Below are positions 52,551 through 61,405 of a stretch of DNA of 64,000 nt, piece by piece. Positions within the stretch are counted from its first letter, which is position 1; every line of letters begins with the position of its first letter. Where the stretch lies: NCBI GenBank assembly GCA_027490195.1, contig JAIXYN010000058.1, positions 62,001 through 126,000 of the forward strand, written 5' to 3'. This DNA comes from Verrucomicrobiaceae bacterium. GTDB lineage: Bacteria > Verrucomicrobiota > Verrucomicrobiia > Verrucomicrobiales > Verrucomicrobiaceae. Under the pieces are notes generated by a model. That model saw only the letters and a program-made list of their open reading frames with translations, made no database searches and had not been told where the DNA came from. Position numbers and translations under genes: made by a program.

Positions 52551-53906
52551 ATGAAGCGCGCGTGGTGCATGGCCGCATTCAGCCTCTCGCTGCTTACCGG
52601 TGCAGCAGCGGCGGAGATGCGTGTCTGGACAAACACCAGCGGCCAGCTCATCGAGGCTGAAATGGTGGGCGTGAATGCCGCGAAGCGTGCGGTCCAAGTT
52701 CGCTTGAAAAACGGCGCTGAGTTTGAGATTGCCATCGACAATCTCAGCCCGCCTGACAAGGCCTATGCCAAAGACCATTGGGTGGCCATGCAGAATGCTC
52801 CGGCAAGCACCGCCCCCGGTGGCACTTCGGAAGCCTCTCTCAAAAACCTCCCTGAATCCTTCCGTTCCCGTTTTGCTTCCGCGACTCGCCTTGAAGCAAT
52901 CCGCCGGGGCGGAGGGACTCCTGAGATGGATGCGGCCGTGGTGACTTCCCTGAATCTGTTTAAGACCCGCCAGAACCCCGATGGCTCCTGGGGCCGCAGC
53001 AACAAAGGCGCGATGACCGGCTTTGTGCTCCAGTGCTTCCTCGGCCACGGTGAGACACCGGATTCTGCCGAGTATGGAGACTCCGTGATGAAGGGGCTGA
53101 TGTACTTGATCACCCTCGCTAAACAGAACCCCAGCGGCATTTTTTCCTCAAACTGGGGCGGAAAAACGACGGGAGGATTGGGAGGCGCTGGAACTTACGA
53201 GCATGCCATCGCCACCTTGGCAGTCGGCGAGGCCTACGTCACGGCACGAGTGGGCAGCAAAAGTCTTCCAGGTCTGCGTGAGTCCTTTGAAACAGCCATC
53301 AAGACGATCATCAGCCAGCAGACCAGTCGCGGCTCCTGGGCCTACGGCGGCGAAACCATCGTTTACAATCCAGGCAGCGGCTCGGATCTCTCATTGGCCA
53401 ACTGGCATTTCCAGGCGCTCAATGTCGCCAAGGCCACCGGCCTGAAAATAGACGGGCTCCACTCCTGCATCAAAAAAGCCCTCTCATACATCGAATCCAC
53501 CCAAACCAAAGAAGGCGGATTCGGCGGTGCCTTCCGTGACGCGCACTACAACCAATGGAGCCTCAGCGGCGGAGCCACGGCAGGCCACATCATGCTGACG
53601 GGGAAAAGCACACCAGCCGCTAAAAAGGGTGTCAATTTCATCTCAGGCTTCCTCCAGGCCGAGCCACCGGACTGGGAGAAAAACTGCAATCTCTACTGCT
53701 GGCATGGCTATAGCAATGCGCTCTTCCTCAACGGCGGGGCCGAGTGGACGACCTTCGCCTCTCAAGTCATGCCACAAATCCTCGCTGCCCAGCAGCCGGA
53801 CGGCTCCTTCAATCACGGCCGTCCCAGTTGGCCTGCCGGTGATGCAGCCGATGCCACCTATCGTCAGGCCCTTTGCACCTTGATTCTCGAAACCTTCTAC
53901 CGCTGA
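52551..53906 (+). CDS. SHD1 domain plus prenyltransferase/squalene-cyclase-fold protein
   Basis: A 451-residue secreted protein (signal about 1-21). Residues about 24-80 are an SHD1-like domain (RVWTNTSGQLIEAEMVG). After a short linker, residues about 125-451 form repeated QW-type motifs such as NPDGSWG, RGSWAYGG, EGGFGGAF and DGSFNHG, which mark the alpha/alpha-toroid of the terpene cyclase/prenyltransferase superfamily. The catalytic DxDD-type Asp cluster of squalene cyclases was not seen, so this is probably a binding or scaffold toroid rather than a cyclase. It is only 2 bases from the PSCyt1-SHD1 gene. Confidence 0.8.
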   Translation: MKRAWCMAAFSLSLLTGAAAAEMRVWTNTSGQLIEAEMVGVNAAKRAVQVRLKNGAEFEIAIDNLSPPDKAYAKDHWVAMQNAPASTAPGGTSEASLKNLPESFRSRFASATRLEAIRRGGGTPEMDAAVVTSLNLFKTRQNPDGSWGRSNKGAMTGFVLQCFLGHGETPDSAEYGDSVMKGLMYLITLAKQNPSGIFSSNWGGKTTGGLGGAGTYEHAIATLAVGEAYVTARVGSKSLPGLRESFETAIKTIISQQTSRGSWAYGGETIVYNPGSGSDLSLANWHFQALNVAKATGLKIDGLHSCIKKALSYIESTQTKEGGFGGAFRDAHYNQWSLSGGATAGHIMLTGKSTPAAKKGVNFISGFLQAEPPDWEKNCNLYCWHGYSNALFLNGGAEWTTFASQVMPQILAAQQPDGSFNHGRPSWPAGDAADATYRQALCTLILETFYR

Positions 53907-53920
53907 GCCTGCGGTAGAAT

Positions 53921-55018
53921 TCAGGCCAGGACAAACATCGTCTCCGCCACCCGCTGGCCATTGATCTGCAACTCCACTCGGTGCCTGCCTGGGTAATGTT
54001 TGCGCGTCGTGAAATCACGCACCACCTGCGATTTGACGAGTTCGATTTCAGCATGCGCCGGCAGGTCGATCTCAGTCCACTTGAAGACCTTCTCCGCGCT
54101 CCCTCCGCTCGCCTTCACGTAATGCACCACGTAGTCGATGGCGAGTCGCTGCGAACGACTGGACGTGGAAGTCAGCGCTGCCTTCAACGTAAGCCGCTGA
54201 CCAAGCTCCAGTCGTGAAGGAGAAGCAGCCAGCTTCGCCGTGACCTCCGCCTTTTTGCCAAACCCAAACAGCTTCAGCGCACGCGGATGCCCGCGCTTGA
54301 TCAGCGTTCGGCAGGCATGCTTCGCGATCCACTGCAGATGCTCACGTTCAAGATCCCACGCTTCAAGCCGCTGCAAAACATAGTCGTGATGATCCTTCGT
54401 GATGTCATTCAAATGATTGGCCACTGATCGCCGCACAAACAGTGAGTCATCATCCTTCAGCGCCTCCAGAATCTTCGCCGTGGGCTCGGGGTCGCGCACC
54501 AGCGTCTGCAAACGCATGCCCCAGGGCAGGCGCGGCCGCGATCCCTCGCTGGCGAGACGGCGCACCTTCTCATCAGGGTCGGCAGTCCACGCGTGCATCA
54601 TTTGCAAAGCACGTTGTTGATCCGCCAGAATGAAGGGTCTCACCGCAAACTCCGCCGAGCCGAAGACCGTGAAAAACCTCAGCGCCTCCATCGAAAAATC
54701 GAAATCATCAAGGCCGTAAGTCGCCACGAAGTCGCCGAGAAAAACCGTCACAAACTCATGCCCAATGCGCGGTGCCAGCTTCTGTAGCGCCCGGACCTTT
54801 TGCTGATACGTCCCCGGTAGCGCTGCATCCACGGCCACCGCGCACTGATGCACGCGCTGCATCAGGCTGCGGCCTTCAAGCCCATCCAGCACCGTCTTCA
54901 TGAAATCATCCGCACGAAATTTCGGCGCGATGCTGGCGAGTTCCTTGGCGATGGCCCGATAGCGGGCGGCATCAAACCATTCTTTGAGCTGCGGTGGGGA
55001 GTCGGGTTCAGGAGGCAT
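53921..55018 (-). CDS. alkC: AlkC-type DNA alkylation repair protein with Ig-like C-terminal domain
   Basis: A 365-residue protein. Residues about 15-250 form HEAT-like helical repeats; FVRRSVANHLNDITKDH and the flanking GSRPRLPWGMRL are hallmarks of the AlkC/AlkD alkylpurine DNA glycosylase superfamily. Residues about 262-365 are a beta-sandwich of the kind seen in AlkC-alpha proteins, where an Ig-like domain contacts DNA. The family excises N3-alkylated purines without base flipping. The ATG at 55018 is chosen. The gene lies 13 bases downstream of the DUF1080 gene on the same strand. Confidence 0.82.
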   Translation of the reverse strand: MPPEPDSPPQLKEWFDAARYRAIAKELASIAPKFRADDFMKTVLDGLEGRSLMQRVHQCAVAVDAALPGTYQQKVRALQKLAPRIGHEFVTVFLGDFVATYGLDDFDFSMEALRFFTVFGSAEFAVRPFILADQQRALQMMHAWTADPDEKVRRLASEGSRPRLPWGMRLQTLVRDPEPTAKILEALKDDDSLFVRRSVANHLNDITKDHHDYVLQRLEAWDLEREHLQWIAKHACRTLIKRGHPRALKLFGFGKKAEVTAKLAASPSRLELGQRLTLKAALTSTSSRSQRLAIDYVVHYVKASGGSAEKVFKWTEIDLPAHAEIELVKSQVVRDFTTRKHYPGRHRVELQINGQRVAETMFVLA

Positions 55019-55031
55019 AATCAGCAAGGTT

Positions 55032-55682
55032 TCAAGGCAGCGTCTTGATTCGAATATCTTTGAAGTAAAACACACTCCCCGGATCATGCGCCTGCAGGGC
55101 GATGCCGCCGCCCTGCGGATCAAACAAGCGTCCGGCACGTTCCGGCGGGCGTGTGACATTGTCCGGCTCGGTGTAGTCCACCGCCTGCTTCTCGTTTACG
55201 TGGATCATGATTCGCTTGCCACTCACCGTGATGCGAATTCGAAACCACTGGCTCTCATCGACCGGCGATTGCGCAAGATCAACCACCGCATACAGGCTGC
55301 CGGTCTTGCGTTTCTCCTTGGCAGTGCTGTTGAGCTGGATCTCGTAGCCCTTCGCCAGATGCAGCGCGCTGTCTCGCGTGGTCATGTCCGTATGAATAAA
55401 GATGCCTGAGTTGGAATTCGGCTCGCTGCGGCAGGTCGCTTCAAGCACAAAATTCTTGAAGCGCATGAAGCCGCTTTTCGAGTCGCCCGCATAAAACAGA
55501 TGCGCGCTGGGCTTGGTGGCACGCGCTCGGATGGCCCCATCCACCACGGAGAAAGATTCCGGCATGACGTTGGCCCGCCAGCCAGTCAGATCCCGGCCGT
55601 TGAACAGTGTATGCCACTCCTCGGCGCCACACAGGCACGTGGCTGGAAGCAGCAGGGCTAGCAAGAGAATTCGGCGCAGCAT
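55032..55682 (-). CDS. secreted DUF1080 protein (3-keto-disaccharide hydrolase-like) (2)
   Basis: A 216-residue protein with a signal peptide (about 1-19, TCLCGAEE). WHTLFNGRDLTGWRA, FVLEATCRSEPNSNSGIFIH and GGGIALQAHDPGSVFYFKDI are textbook DUF1080 blocks, a concanavalin fold acting on 3-keto-disaccharides or related glycosides in some members. The ATG at 55682 begins the signal peptide. The divergent aminotransferase gene starts 53 bases away, so the promoters overlap. Confidence 0.9.
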   Translation of the reverse strand: MLRRILLLALLLPATCLCGAEEWHTLFNGRDLTGWRANVMPESFSVVDGAIRARATKPSAHLFYAGDSKSGFMRFKNFVLEATCRSEPNSNSGIFIHTDMTTRDSALHLAKGYEIQLNSTAKEKRKTGSLYAVVDLAQSPVDESQWFRIRITVSGKRIMIHVNEKQAVDYTEPDNVTRPPERAGRLFDPQGGGIALQAHDPGSVFYFKDIRIKTLP

Positions 55683-55735
55683 ATGGGTCAGATTGGTTGG
55701 TTGCACGTTGGCGGCTTCTCGCCCAAATCGCAAGG

Positions 55736-56893
55736 ATGCCTGCAACTTCCCGCCGCCTCCACGCCTTCACCGAATCCGTCATTCGCGCCATGACGCGTCT
55801 CTCGAACCAGCATGGCGCGATCAATCTTTCCCAGGGCTTCCCCGACTTCAATCCACCGGAGGAACTCCTCGCTGCATTGGAGCGCGCCACCCGTGGCCCC
55901 TTTCATCAATACGCCGTGACCTGGGGTGCTCCGCGCTTCCGCCAGGCGCTCGCCAAAAAGATCACCCATTTCTCCGGCACCCCCGTTGATCCGGACCAAA
56001 ACCTCGTCGTCACCTGCGGCAGCACCGAGGCCATGATGTGCGCCATGATGACCTGCTGCGAGCCAGGCGACAAAGTCATCGTCTTCTCCCCTTTCTACGA
56101 GAACTACGCCGCAGACGCCATCCTCTCCGGTGCCGAGCCCATCTACGTCCCGCTGCGCCCCCCGCAGTTCGGCTTTGATCCCGATGAACTCGCACGCGCC
56201 TTTGCGCAGGGAGCCAAGGCCATCATCGTCTGTAATCCCTCCAACCCCACCGGCAAGGTCTTCACCCGCGCCGAGTTGCAGATGATCCTCGATCTCGCCG
56301 AAAAGCACGATGCCTTCGTCATCACCGACGAACCCTATGAGCACATCGTCTATGCCCCGCATGAGCACGTGTACATGCACTCTCTTCCCGGTGCCGCAGA
56401 GCGCGTGATCGTCTGCAATTCCCTCTCCAAAACCTACTCCATCACCGGCTGGCGCTTGGGCTACGTGCAGGCTGCCCCGCACATCATTGCCCAGGCGCGC
56501 AAGGTGCACGATTTCCTCACCGTCGGTGCCGCCGCACCGCTGCAGGAGGCCGCCGTCGCCGGACTCGAACTCCCCGACAGCTACTACCACGGCCTGCGCG
56601 ATCTCTACACCGAGAAGCGCGACGTCTTCCTCAACCACCTCCGCGCCACCGGCCTCCCATTCACCGAACCCCACGGCGCTTACTACGTCCTCATGGACAT
56701 CTCATCCCTCGGCTTCCCCACCGACACCGAAGCTGCCGAATGGTTCGTCCGCGAAGTCGGCGTCGCCGGCGTCCCCGGCTCCAGCTTCTTCCGCGAACCC
56801 GAACACCGCTTCATCCGCTTTCATTACGCCAAGCAGGTGGAGACGCTCAACGCGGCAGGAGAGAAACTGCTGAGAGTGAAGCAGGGGAGGTGA
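55736..56893 (+). CDS. class I/II pyridoxal-phosphate aminotransferase
   Basis: A 385-residue cytoplasmic enzyme. NLSQGFPDFNPPEEL at the N-terminus, ITDEPYEHIVY with the cofactor-binding Asp and Tyr, and SLSKTYSITGWRLGYV with the cofactor Lys and Arg are all present. These enzymes transfer an amino group from a donor such as aspartate or glutamate; substrate is not deducible. Closest in pattern to the aspartate/kynurenine aminotransferase group. The ATG at 55736 follows an AAGG and gives the normal length. It is divergent from the DUF1080 gene. Confidence 0.9.
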   Translation: MPATSRRLHAFTESVIRAMTRLSNQHGAINLSQGFPDFNPPEELLAALERATRGPFHQYAVTWGAPRFRQALAKKITHFSGTPVDPDQNLVVTCGSTEAMMCAMMTCCEPGDKVIVFSPFYENYAADAILSGAEPIYVPLRPPQFGFDPDELARAFAQGAKAIIVCNPSNPTGKVFTRAELQMILDLAEKHDAFVITDEPYEHIVYAPHEHVYMHSLPGAAERVIVCNSLSKTYSITGWRLGYVQAAPHIIAQARKVHDFLTVGAAAPLQEAAVAGLELPDSYYHGLRDLYTEKRDVFLNHLRATGLPFTEPHGAYYVLMDISSLGFPTDTEAAEWFVREVGVAGVPGSSFFREPEHRFIRFHYAKQVETLNAAGEKLLRVKQGR

Positions 56894-56905
56894 CACAAAC
56901 GCCTG

Positions 56906-57292
56906 CTAGCCGTTTGTGTCATTGAAGAGTTGGCCGAGTTCTTGGTTCGCCTTAGCTGCGCCTGTCCGATAGATCTGCGCCAAACGTGGTGAAATGGAAC
57001 ATCGCCTCGGATGAAAGCCGACCCAATGCGGGAAAAGTCGGAGACCAAGCTGCCACTCATCGGCGAAGCGCCACTGCTCGCCGAGTATAAGTCCGGTGCG
57101 ATGATGGAATAAAGGACGTAAAGCCGAGATGACTCGTGTTGGTGTGGACTGGGTTGTCTCGTCAGGCCACACAAGCGCATCGGACATAATCTCGTAAAAT
57201 GGACGTGCGAAGCAACGACGCGCCCGAATCGCGCCGAGATGCTCGGAATACAGACGAAGCGTCTCAGTGGGATTATTCTGATCTTCATTCAT
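56906..57292 (-). CDS. hypothetical protein
   Basis: A 128-residue protein beginning MNEDQNNPTETLRLY and rich in Arg, Phe and Trp. Segments such as LFHHRTGLILGEQWRFADEW and LFPHWVGFHPRRC suggest a small folded domain, but no family is recognised. The ATG at 57292 is chosen; the open frame extends to 57601 through a region that belongs to the next gene in another frame. It ends 12 bases from the aminotransferase stop, convergent to it. The membrane gene upstream (57324-57617) is on the same strand with a 31-base gap, so the two may form a unit. Confidence 0.45.
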   Translation of the reverse strand: MNEDQNNPTETLRLYSEHLGAIRARRCFARPFYEIMSDALVWPDETTQSTPTRVISALRPLFHHRTGLILGEQWRFADEWQLGLRLFPHWVGFHPRRCSISPRLAQIYRTGAAKANQELGQLFNDTNG

Positions 57293-57323
57293 AGGAGACG
57301 TGTGACGACCATAATGCCCAAGC

Positions 57324-57617
57324 TCAGCGACGGCAGATGCTGGCACGATAGCTGCGTAAAAATGCATGGAAGCAATAGAAGACCACACCCCAGAAAAGGA
57401 ACATGAGGAGGAATGCTTGTGGTCCATCGAGAAAGCTTTGGGGTGGAATCCAAATAAATGGCGCGGTAAGAATGCCCGAGATAACGCCACATATTTTGGT
57501 GAGAGCGGTCTCCTGCTGCCTGCTGACGATGGGAACCCAGCCGATGGCAGTGACAACAATATATAGAGCGAAGGCCACCAATGACCAAATAAGGATTCCA
57601 AAGACGTGGGTCTTCAT
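57324..57617 (-). CDS. small membrane protein, possibly 5'-truncated
   Basis: A 97-residue protein with three hydrophobic segments (about 7-27, 38-56 and 66-88). The ATG at 57617 is the only available start. In-frame codons upstream of it read protein-like (SAAYRRRTEGYVQGRNTP) back to a TGA, with no start codon, which hints that the gene has lost its original 5' end. No family is recognised. It is followed by the 56906-57292 hypothetical gene. The stretch 57618-57797 holds nothing else recognisable. Confidence 0.45.
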   Translation of the reverse strand: MKTHVFGILIWSLVAFALYIVVTAIGWVPIVSRQQETALTKICGVISGILTAPFIWIPPQSFLDGPQAFLLMFLFWGVVFYCFHAFLRSYRASICRR

Positions 57618-57797
57618 GGGCGTGTTGCGCCCCTGAACATAACCTTCGGTTCGGCGGCGATAGGCGGCTGACTGCTCGGGTGTGCGCCCAAGTAGGGAGG
57701 GATCGTCGTCTCAATGTAAACCGTCTGCATCTGAATAATGATACTCCCGGTCGATCACTCGTAAAGCGGGCAAAAAACCAGATGCTAGAACTGAACT

Positions 57798-58493
57798 TTA
57801 CAAGTTCGCCGCATAAGCCTGCAGCTCCCGATACTCCACCAAAATCCGCTTCACCGCCGCCACCGTCGCTTTTACCTGCGCGTCCATCGGTGCCAGTGCT
57901 GGCGTCTCAAACACGATCTCCAGCGCATGCGGACGCTGCTCCGGAGGAGCACTGAGGATGCCCAGATAGCCTTCCTTGATGATGCCGCGTGAGGCCAGGA
58001 ATCCATCGATGATATGCTGCTCGTTGCGCGGTAAAAACTCACTCGCGGCCTGCAGCGCAGGTTCCAGCAGATGCTCGCTTAGCAGCGCACCGCTGACGAA
58101 TCCATAGCAGCCATCGGAAGTGTCATCGGAGTGCAACGAGATGATCCCGTCATAGCGCTCACGCCGCAGCTCGGCTTCCAAAAAGACGACCTCCGGCTCG
58201 GTGGATCCAAACCAAAACTCACGGTTCAGATCCAGCCCACTGTGGCTGTGCCGCGTGCCCAGCGTGCGGCCCGATGGATTGCAGATCGGAAAGAAGTGCA
58301 GCTCATAGTCATGCAACTCCTCCGGCCTCTCGGCGGCCCATGCGATGAGCTCATGGGTGGCCAGCGTCCCCGCCTCCTCGTCCCCATGAATGCCGGCAAA
58401 GATGCCGATCTTGATGCCATGTCCCGTTTTCACGGGCTTGCTGACACTCTTCGGGAGGAAGCCGCCTGGTTCTGGAGAATCCGTTTCAGTCAT
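57798..58493 (-). CDS. M14 zinc carboxypeptidase/aspartoacylase-like protein
   Basis: A 231-residue protein using the ATG at 58493. IFAGIHGDEEAG holds the zinc-binding His-x-x-Glu, PICNPSG and GLDLNREFW are the next conserved blocks, and LHSDDTS carries the third zinc His. This is the succinylglutamate desuccinylase/aspartoacylase-like branch of M14, which cleaves acyl-amino acids or peptides. The frame stays open to 58709 and the extra residues (LKTELESLPLPSHLQTI) look like the expected N-terminus, so a non-ATG start upstream is possible. That region overlaps the promoter of the divergent acetylesterase gene. Confidence 0.75.
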   Translation of the reverse strand: MTETDSPEPGGFLPKSVSKPVKTGHGIKIGIFAGIHGDEEAGTLATHELIAWAAERPEELHDYELHFFPICNPSGRTLGTRHSHSGLDLNREFWFGSTEPEVVFLEAELRRERYDGIISLHSDDTSDGCYGFVSGALLSEHLLEPALQAASEFLPRNEQHIIDGFLASRGIIKEGYLGILSAPPEQRPHALEIVFETPALAPMDAQVKATVAAVKRILVEYRELQAYAANL

Positions 58494-58693
58494 CAAGTCT
58501 TCGGCAACGCTGCCACATCGAGTGGCTGCGATGGTTTGCAAATGGGATGGGAGGGGCAAGCTTTCAAGTTCTGTCTTTAATCCTGTTTCCTCCTCAGGGC
58601 GGTGATGACATCTGACCTTTGATTCAGCGAGCGTCAAAAGATTTGAAAAGCCCGCCTCGGGCTGCGTTTCCTCCTTCCAGTTTTTACCCATCC

Positions 58694-60256
58694 ATGAGAC
58701 TCCTCTCACTTACCACCCTCCTCGCCGCGCTGGCGTTCACCGCCCGCGCTGAACTCAAACTCCCCGCCATCATTGGCGACAACATGGTGCTGCAGCAAAA
58801 GCAGACCAATCCGCTCTGGGGATGGGATGCTCCCGGCACCGAAGTGACCGTGAAATTTGGAGATCAAACCAAGACCGCCAAAGCCGGCACCGATGGCAAA
58901 TGGACCTTGAAACTCGATCCCGTGCCTGCAAACGCCAAACCCGCAACGATTTCGATCAAAGGCACCACCGCCAAGGAACTCAAAAACGTGCTCGTCGGCG
59001 AGGTTTGGATCTGCTCCGGTCAGTCCAACATGCAGTGGAATGTCGGCTCTAGCTGGGACGCCGATCTGGAAATCGCCACCGCGAAGTATCCCAACATCCG
59101 CCTCATCACGGTGCCAAACGTGGGCACTCAGGAGCCCCAGCAGGATTTCAAGGGCGAGTGGAAAGAGTGCTCGCCGGAAACAGTGGGCGGCTTCAGCGCC
59201 GTCGGCTTTTTCTATGGCCGCGTCCTGCACAACACACTGGATGTCCCAGTGGGCCTGATCAACAACGCCTGGGGTGGCAGTGCCTGCGAGGCCTGGGTGA
59301 ATCGCGGCGAACTCGAAAAAGACCCACGCTTCAAGCTGCTGATGGACAACACGAAGAAGAACGAGTCTTCGCTCACTTCCCCCGCAGCCAAGGCCAAGTA
59401 TGACGCCGCTCTCGCCAACTGGCAGAAGCAGGCAGATGATGCCAAGAAAGCGGGCAAGCCCTTCACCACCCGTGCTCCTGGCGCACCTACAGCTTGGCTT
59501 AGCGGCAATGCCCGCCCCGGCAACATCTACAACGGCGCATTACTTCCCACCATTGGCTACGGCATCAAAGGTGCCATCTGGTATCAGGGCGAAAGCAACG
59601 CAGGACGCGCCTATGAGTACGCCAGCCTCTTCCCCTTCATGATTCAGAACTGGCGCAATGAATGGAAGCAGGGAGATTTCCCTTTCTACTGGGTGCAGCT
59701 GGCTGACTTCATGGCCGAAAAAACCGACGCCGAGCAGGCCACCGCCAGCTCATGGGCAGAACTGCGCGAAAGCCAGACCAAAACTCAGGACGCCATCAAA
59801 AATGGCGGTCAGGCCGTCATCATTGACCTCGGTGAAGCCAATGACATTCACCCCAAGAACAAGCGCGACGTAGCCGAGCGCCTCGCCCGTCTGGCCTTGG
59901 TCAAGGACTACGGCATGAAGCTCCCGTATCGCAGCCCCGAGTTCAAATCCGCCGAGTTCGCAGGAGGCAAAGCCACCGTCACGCTCGACACCTTCGGCGG
60001 CAGCCTCCGCACGGTCGACATCAGCGAAGTGAAGGGCTTTGTGGTCTGCGGCGAAGACAAAAAATGGGCCTGGGCAGAGGCGAAAATCATCGGCAAAGAC
60101 AAGCTCGAAGTCAGCGCCAAGGGCGTCGCCAAACCCGTGGCCGTCCGCTACGCATGGTCCGACAATCCTGTCTGCAATCTCTACAGCACCGACGGCCTGC
60201 CAGTGACACCCTTCCGCAGCGACAGCTTCGAGATGCTCACCAAGCCAAAGCCGTAA
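58694..60256 (+). CDS. secreted sialate O-acetylesterase-like protein (SASA family)
   Basis: A 520-residue protein with a signal peptide (about 1-19, TARAE). The catalytic Ser is in CSGQSNMQW (near 105), WYQGESNA is the second conserved block, and the His is in NDIHPKNK near 400. The N-terminal about 90 residues form a beta-sandwich typical of these esterases. It removes O-acetyl groups from sugars, possibly sialic acids or plant-type glycans. The ATG at 58694 starts the signal. It is divergent from the M14 gene and followed by the REP-like palindrome at 60287. Confidence 0.88.
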   Translation: MRLLSLTTLLAALAFTARAELKLPAIIGDNMVLQQKQTNPLWGWDAPGTEVTVKFGDQTKTAKAGTDGKWTLKLDPVPANAKPATISIKGTTAKELKNVLVGEVWICSGQSNMQWNVGSSWDADLEIATAKYPNIRLITVPNVGTQEPQQDFKGEWKECSPETVGGFSAVGFFYGRVLHNTLDVPVGLINNAWGGSACEAWVNRGELEKDPRFKLLMDNTKKNESSLTSPAAKAKYDAALANWQKQADDAKKAGKPFTTRAPGAPTAWLSGNARPGNIYNGALLPTIGYGIKGAIWYQGESNAGRAYEYASLFPFMIQNWRNEWKQGDFPFYWVQLADFMAEKTDAEQATASSWAELRESQTKTQDAIKNGGQAVIIDLGEANDIHPKNKRDVAERLARLALVKDYGMKLPYRSPEFKSAEFAGGKATVTLDTFGGSLRTVDISEVKGFVVCGEDKKWAWAEAKIIGKDKLEVSAKGVAKPVAVRYAWSDNPVCNLYSTDGLPVTPFRSDSFEMLTKPKP

Positions 60257-60280
60257 CAGGCAGGCTTTGCCCAGCGCGAG

Positions 60281-60304
60281 GTAGGGCGGCTTGTCCTCAA
60301 GCCG
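60281..60304. repeat. REP-like palindrome after the acetylesterase gene
   Basis: GTAGGG is followed by CGGCTTG, a TCCT loop and CAAGCCG (60287-60304), a perfect seven-base stem. The GTAGGGC start is shared with the palindrome in the DUF1549/DUF1553 gene. It is 31 bases after the stop codon at 60256. Confidence 0.65.
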
Positions 60305-60374
60305 TCGCCGGGCGTCTCCACGCTCACTTTCCGCAAACCAGTTTTGGTAAACGCCATCCCATGAATCCCAGAGT

Positions 60375-60402
60375 CCCTCGGCCTAAAAGCCGGGGGATTC
60401 TT
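60375..60402 (+). terminator. possible terminator of the acetylesterase gene
   Basis: CCCTCGGC (60375-60382) pairs with GCCGGGGG (60389-60396) with one G-T pair around CTAAAA, followed by a T-rich ATTCTT. It lies about 120 bases after the stop, past the REP-like palindrome. Confidence 0.4.
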
Positions 60403-61288
60403 ATTTGGGTGCAACGGCGGCCCAGGTGGCACGAAACGGCCAGGAGATGACAGCAAAGACTGCGCCGACCACTCCGGCAATCAATTGCGCTGGCAGGAGC
60501 AGCAGGCGCATCACCGGGTGCAGCATGCCTTTGATCGAAGAGTTTTTCTCATAGGCCAGATGCAGCACAATGATGCCGATGATGCCCGCAAATTTGACCG
60601 CCTTGGCGATGTGGTAATGCCCACCCGCCTCACTGATGAGACTGAAGCCTCCGATTTCGAGGACTTGCTTGACGCTTTGGTCCCACAAGAGTTCCAGCCC
60701 GAGCAGCAGGCCCACGAAGCCCACCAGTAAAAACGCGGTGTGCTCCAGCCATGGCTGCCTTTCGAGCAGCTTGATGCAGTATCCCGCCACCAGACGCAGC
60801 GTGATAATGCCCAGTGTCACGCCAACATAAACAAGCACCTTGCTGTCACGCGCAAAGGCCACAGCAGCGACGACGTTGTCAAAGCTCAGGCTCAGATCGA
60901 GAAATGCGATCATCGCGATCGTTTTGGCGAAGCTCTGTGGGATCGCTTTCTTACCACCAGTTTCATCCGAATCCGCTTCCTCCTGGTCCGCAAAATGAGA
61001 GCACATCAGCCACACGAGGTAGAGAGAGCCCAGCAGCATCAGCCAGTGGTTGCCCATGATGAGGCTGGTGGTGAGCAGGGCCACGATGCGAAAGCCATAG
61101 GCCCCGATGTAGCCGATGTTCATTGCCATCTTGCGCTCCTTTTCTTCGAGATGGGAAGCCATCGCAGCAATCGCCAGCGCATTGTCCACCGAGAGCAGCC
61201 CCTCGATCACGATCAAGGCCAGCACCACTGGGATGCCGTCTTTGACTGTTGTCCAGACGTCAGTGGCGGCGAGAAATTCGATTATCAT
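60401..61288 (-). CDS. terC: TerC family integral membrane protein
   Basis: A 295-residue protein with about nine membrane segments. The paired acidic motifs of TerC are visible: GLLSVDNALAIA near 32-43 and DLSLSFDNVVAAVAF near 130-144, both containing membrane Asp-Asn pairs that may coordinate metal. A cytoplasmic linker (ADQEEADSDETGGKK) separates the halves. TerC proteins are linked to metal efflux and resistance to tellurite and pore-forming stress. It is convergent with the acetylesterase gene; the terminator 61343-61379 of the TPR gene lies just upstream. Confidence 0.88.
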   Translation of the reverse strand: MIIEFLAATDVWTTVKDGIPVVLALIVIEGLLSVDNALAIAAMASHLEEKERKMAMNIGYIGAYGFRIVALLTTSLIMGNHWLMLLGSLYLVWLMCSHFADQEEADSDETGGKKAIPQSFAKTIAMIAFLDLSLSFDNVVAAVAFARDSKVLVYVGVTLGIITLRLVAGYCIKLLERQPWLEHTAFLLVGFVGLLLGLELLWDQSVKQVLEIGGFSLISEAGGHYHIAKAVKFAGIIGIIVLHLAYEKNSSIKGMLHPVMRLLLLPAQLIAGVVGAVFAVISWPFRATWAAVAPK

Positions 61289-61342
61289 CAGCCTGTATGA
61301 TGGAGGACACGCTCCGTCTTTCCAGTACCATTTGGCGGCAAA

Positions 61343-61379
61343 GAAAAAACACCCCGTTTCGGAATGCGAAACGGGGTGT
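61343..61379 (-). terminator. Rho-independent terminator of the TPR gene
   Basis: A perfect thirteen-base stem: ACACCCCGTTTCG (61349-61361) with its complement (61367-61379), a five-base loop and, on the minus strand, TTTTTT (A-run at 61344-61349). It lies 26 bases after the stop of the gene at 61406. Confidence 0.9.
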
Positions 61380-61405
61380 CAAAAAGGGGTAACCCAAAAA
61401 ATCAG

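Noticed and set aside
58494-58709. Longer form of the M14 gene
   Set aside because: The extension is open and partly protein-like, but no ATG or GTG is well placed except at 58709, which overlaps the divergent signal-peptide start; left as a note rather than an annotated start.
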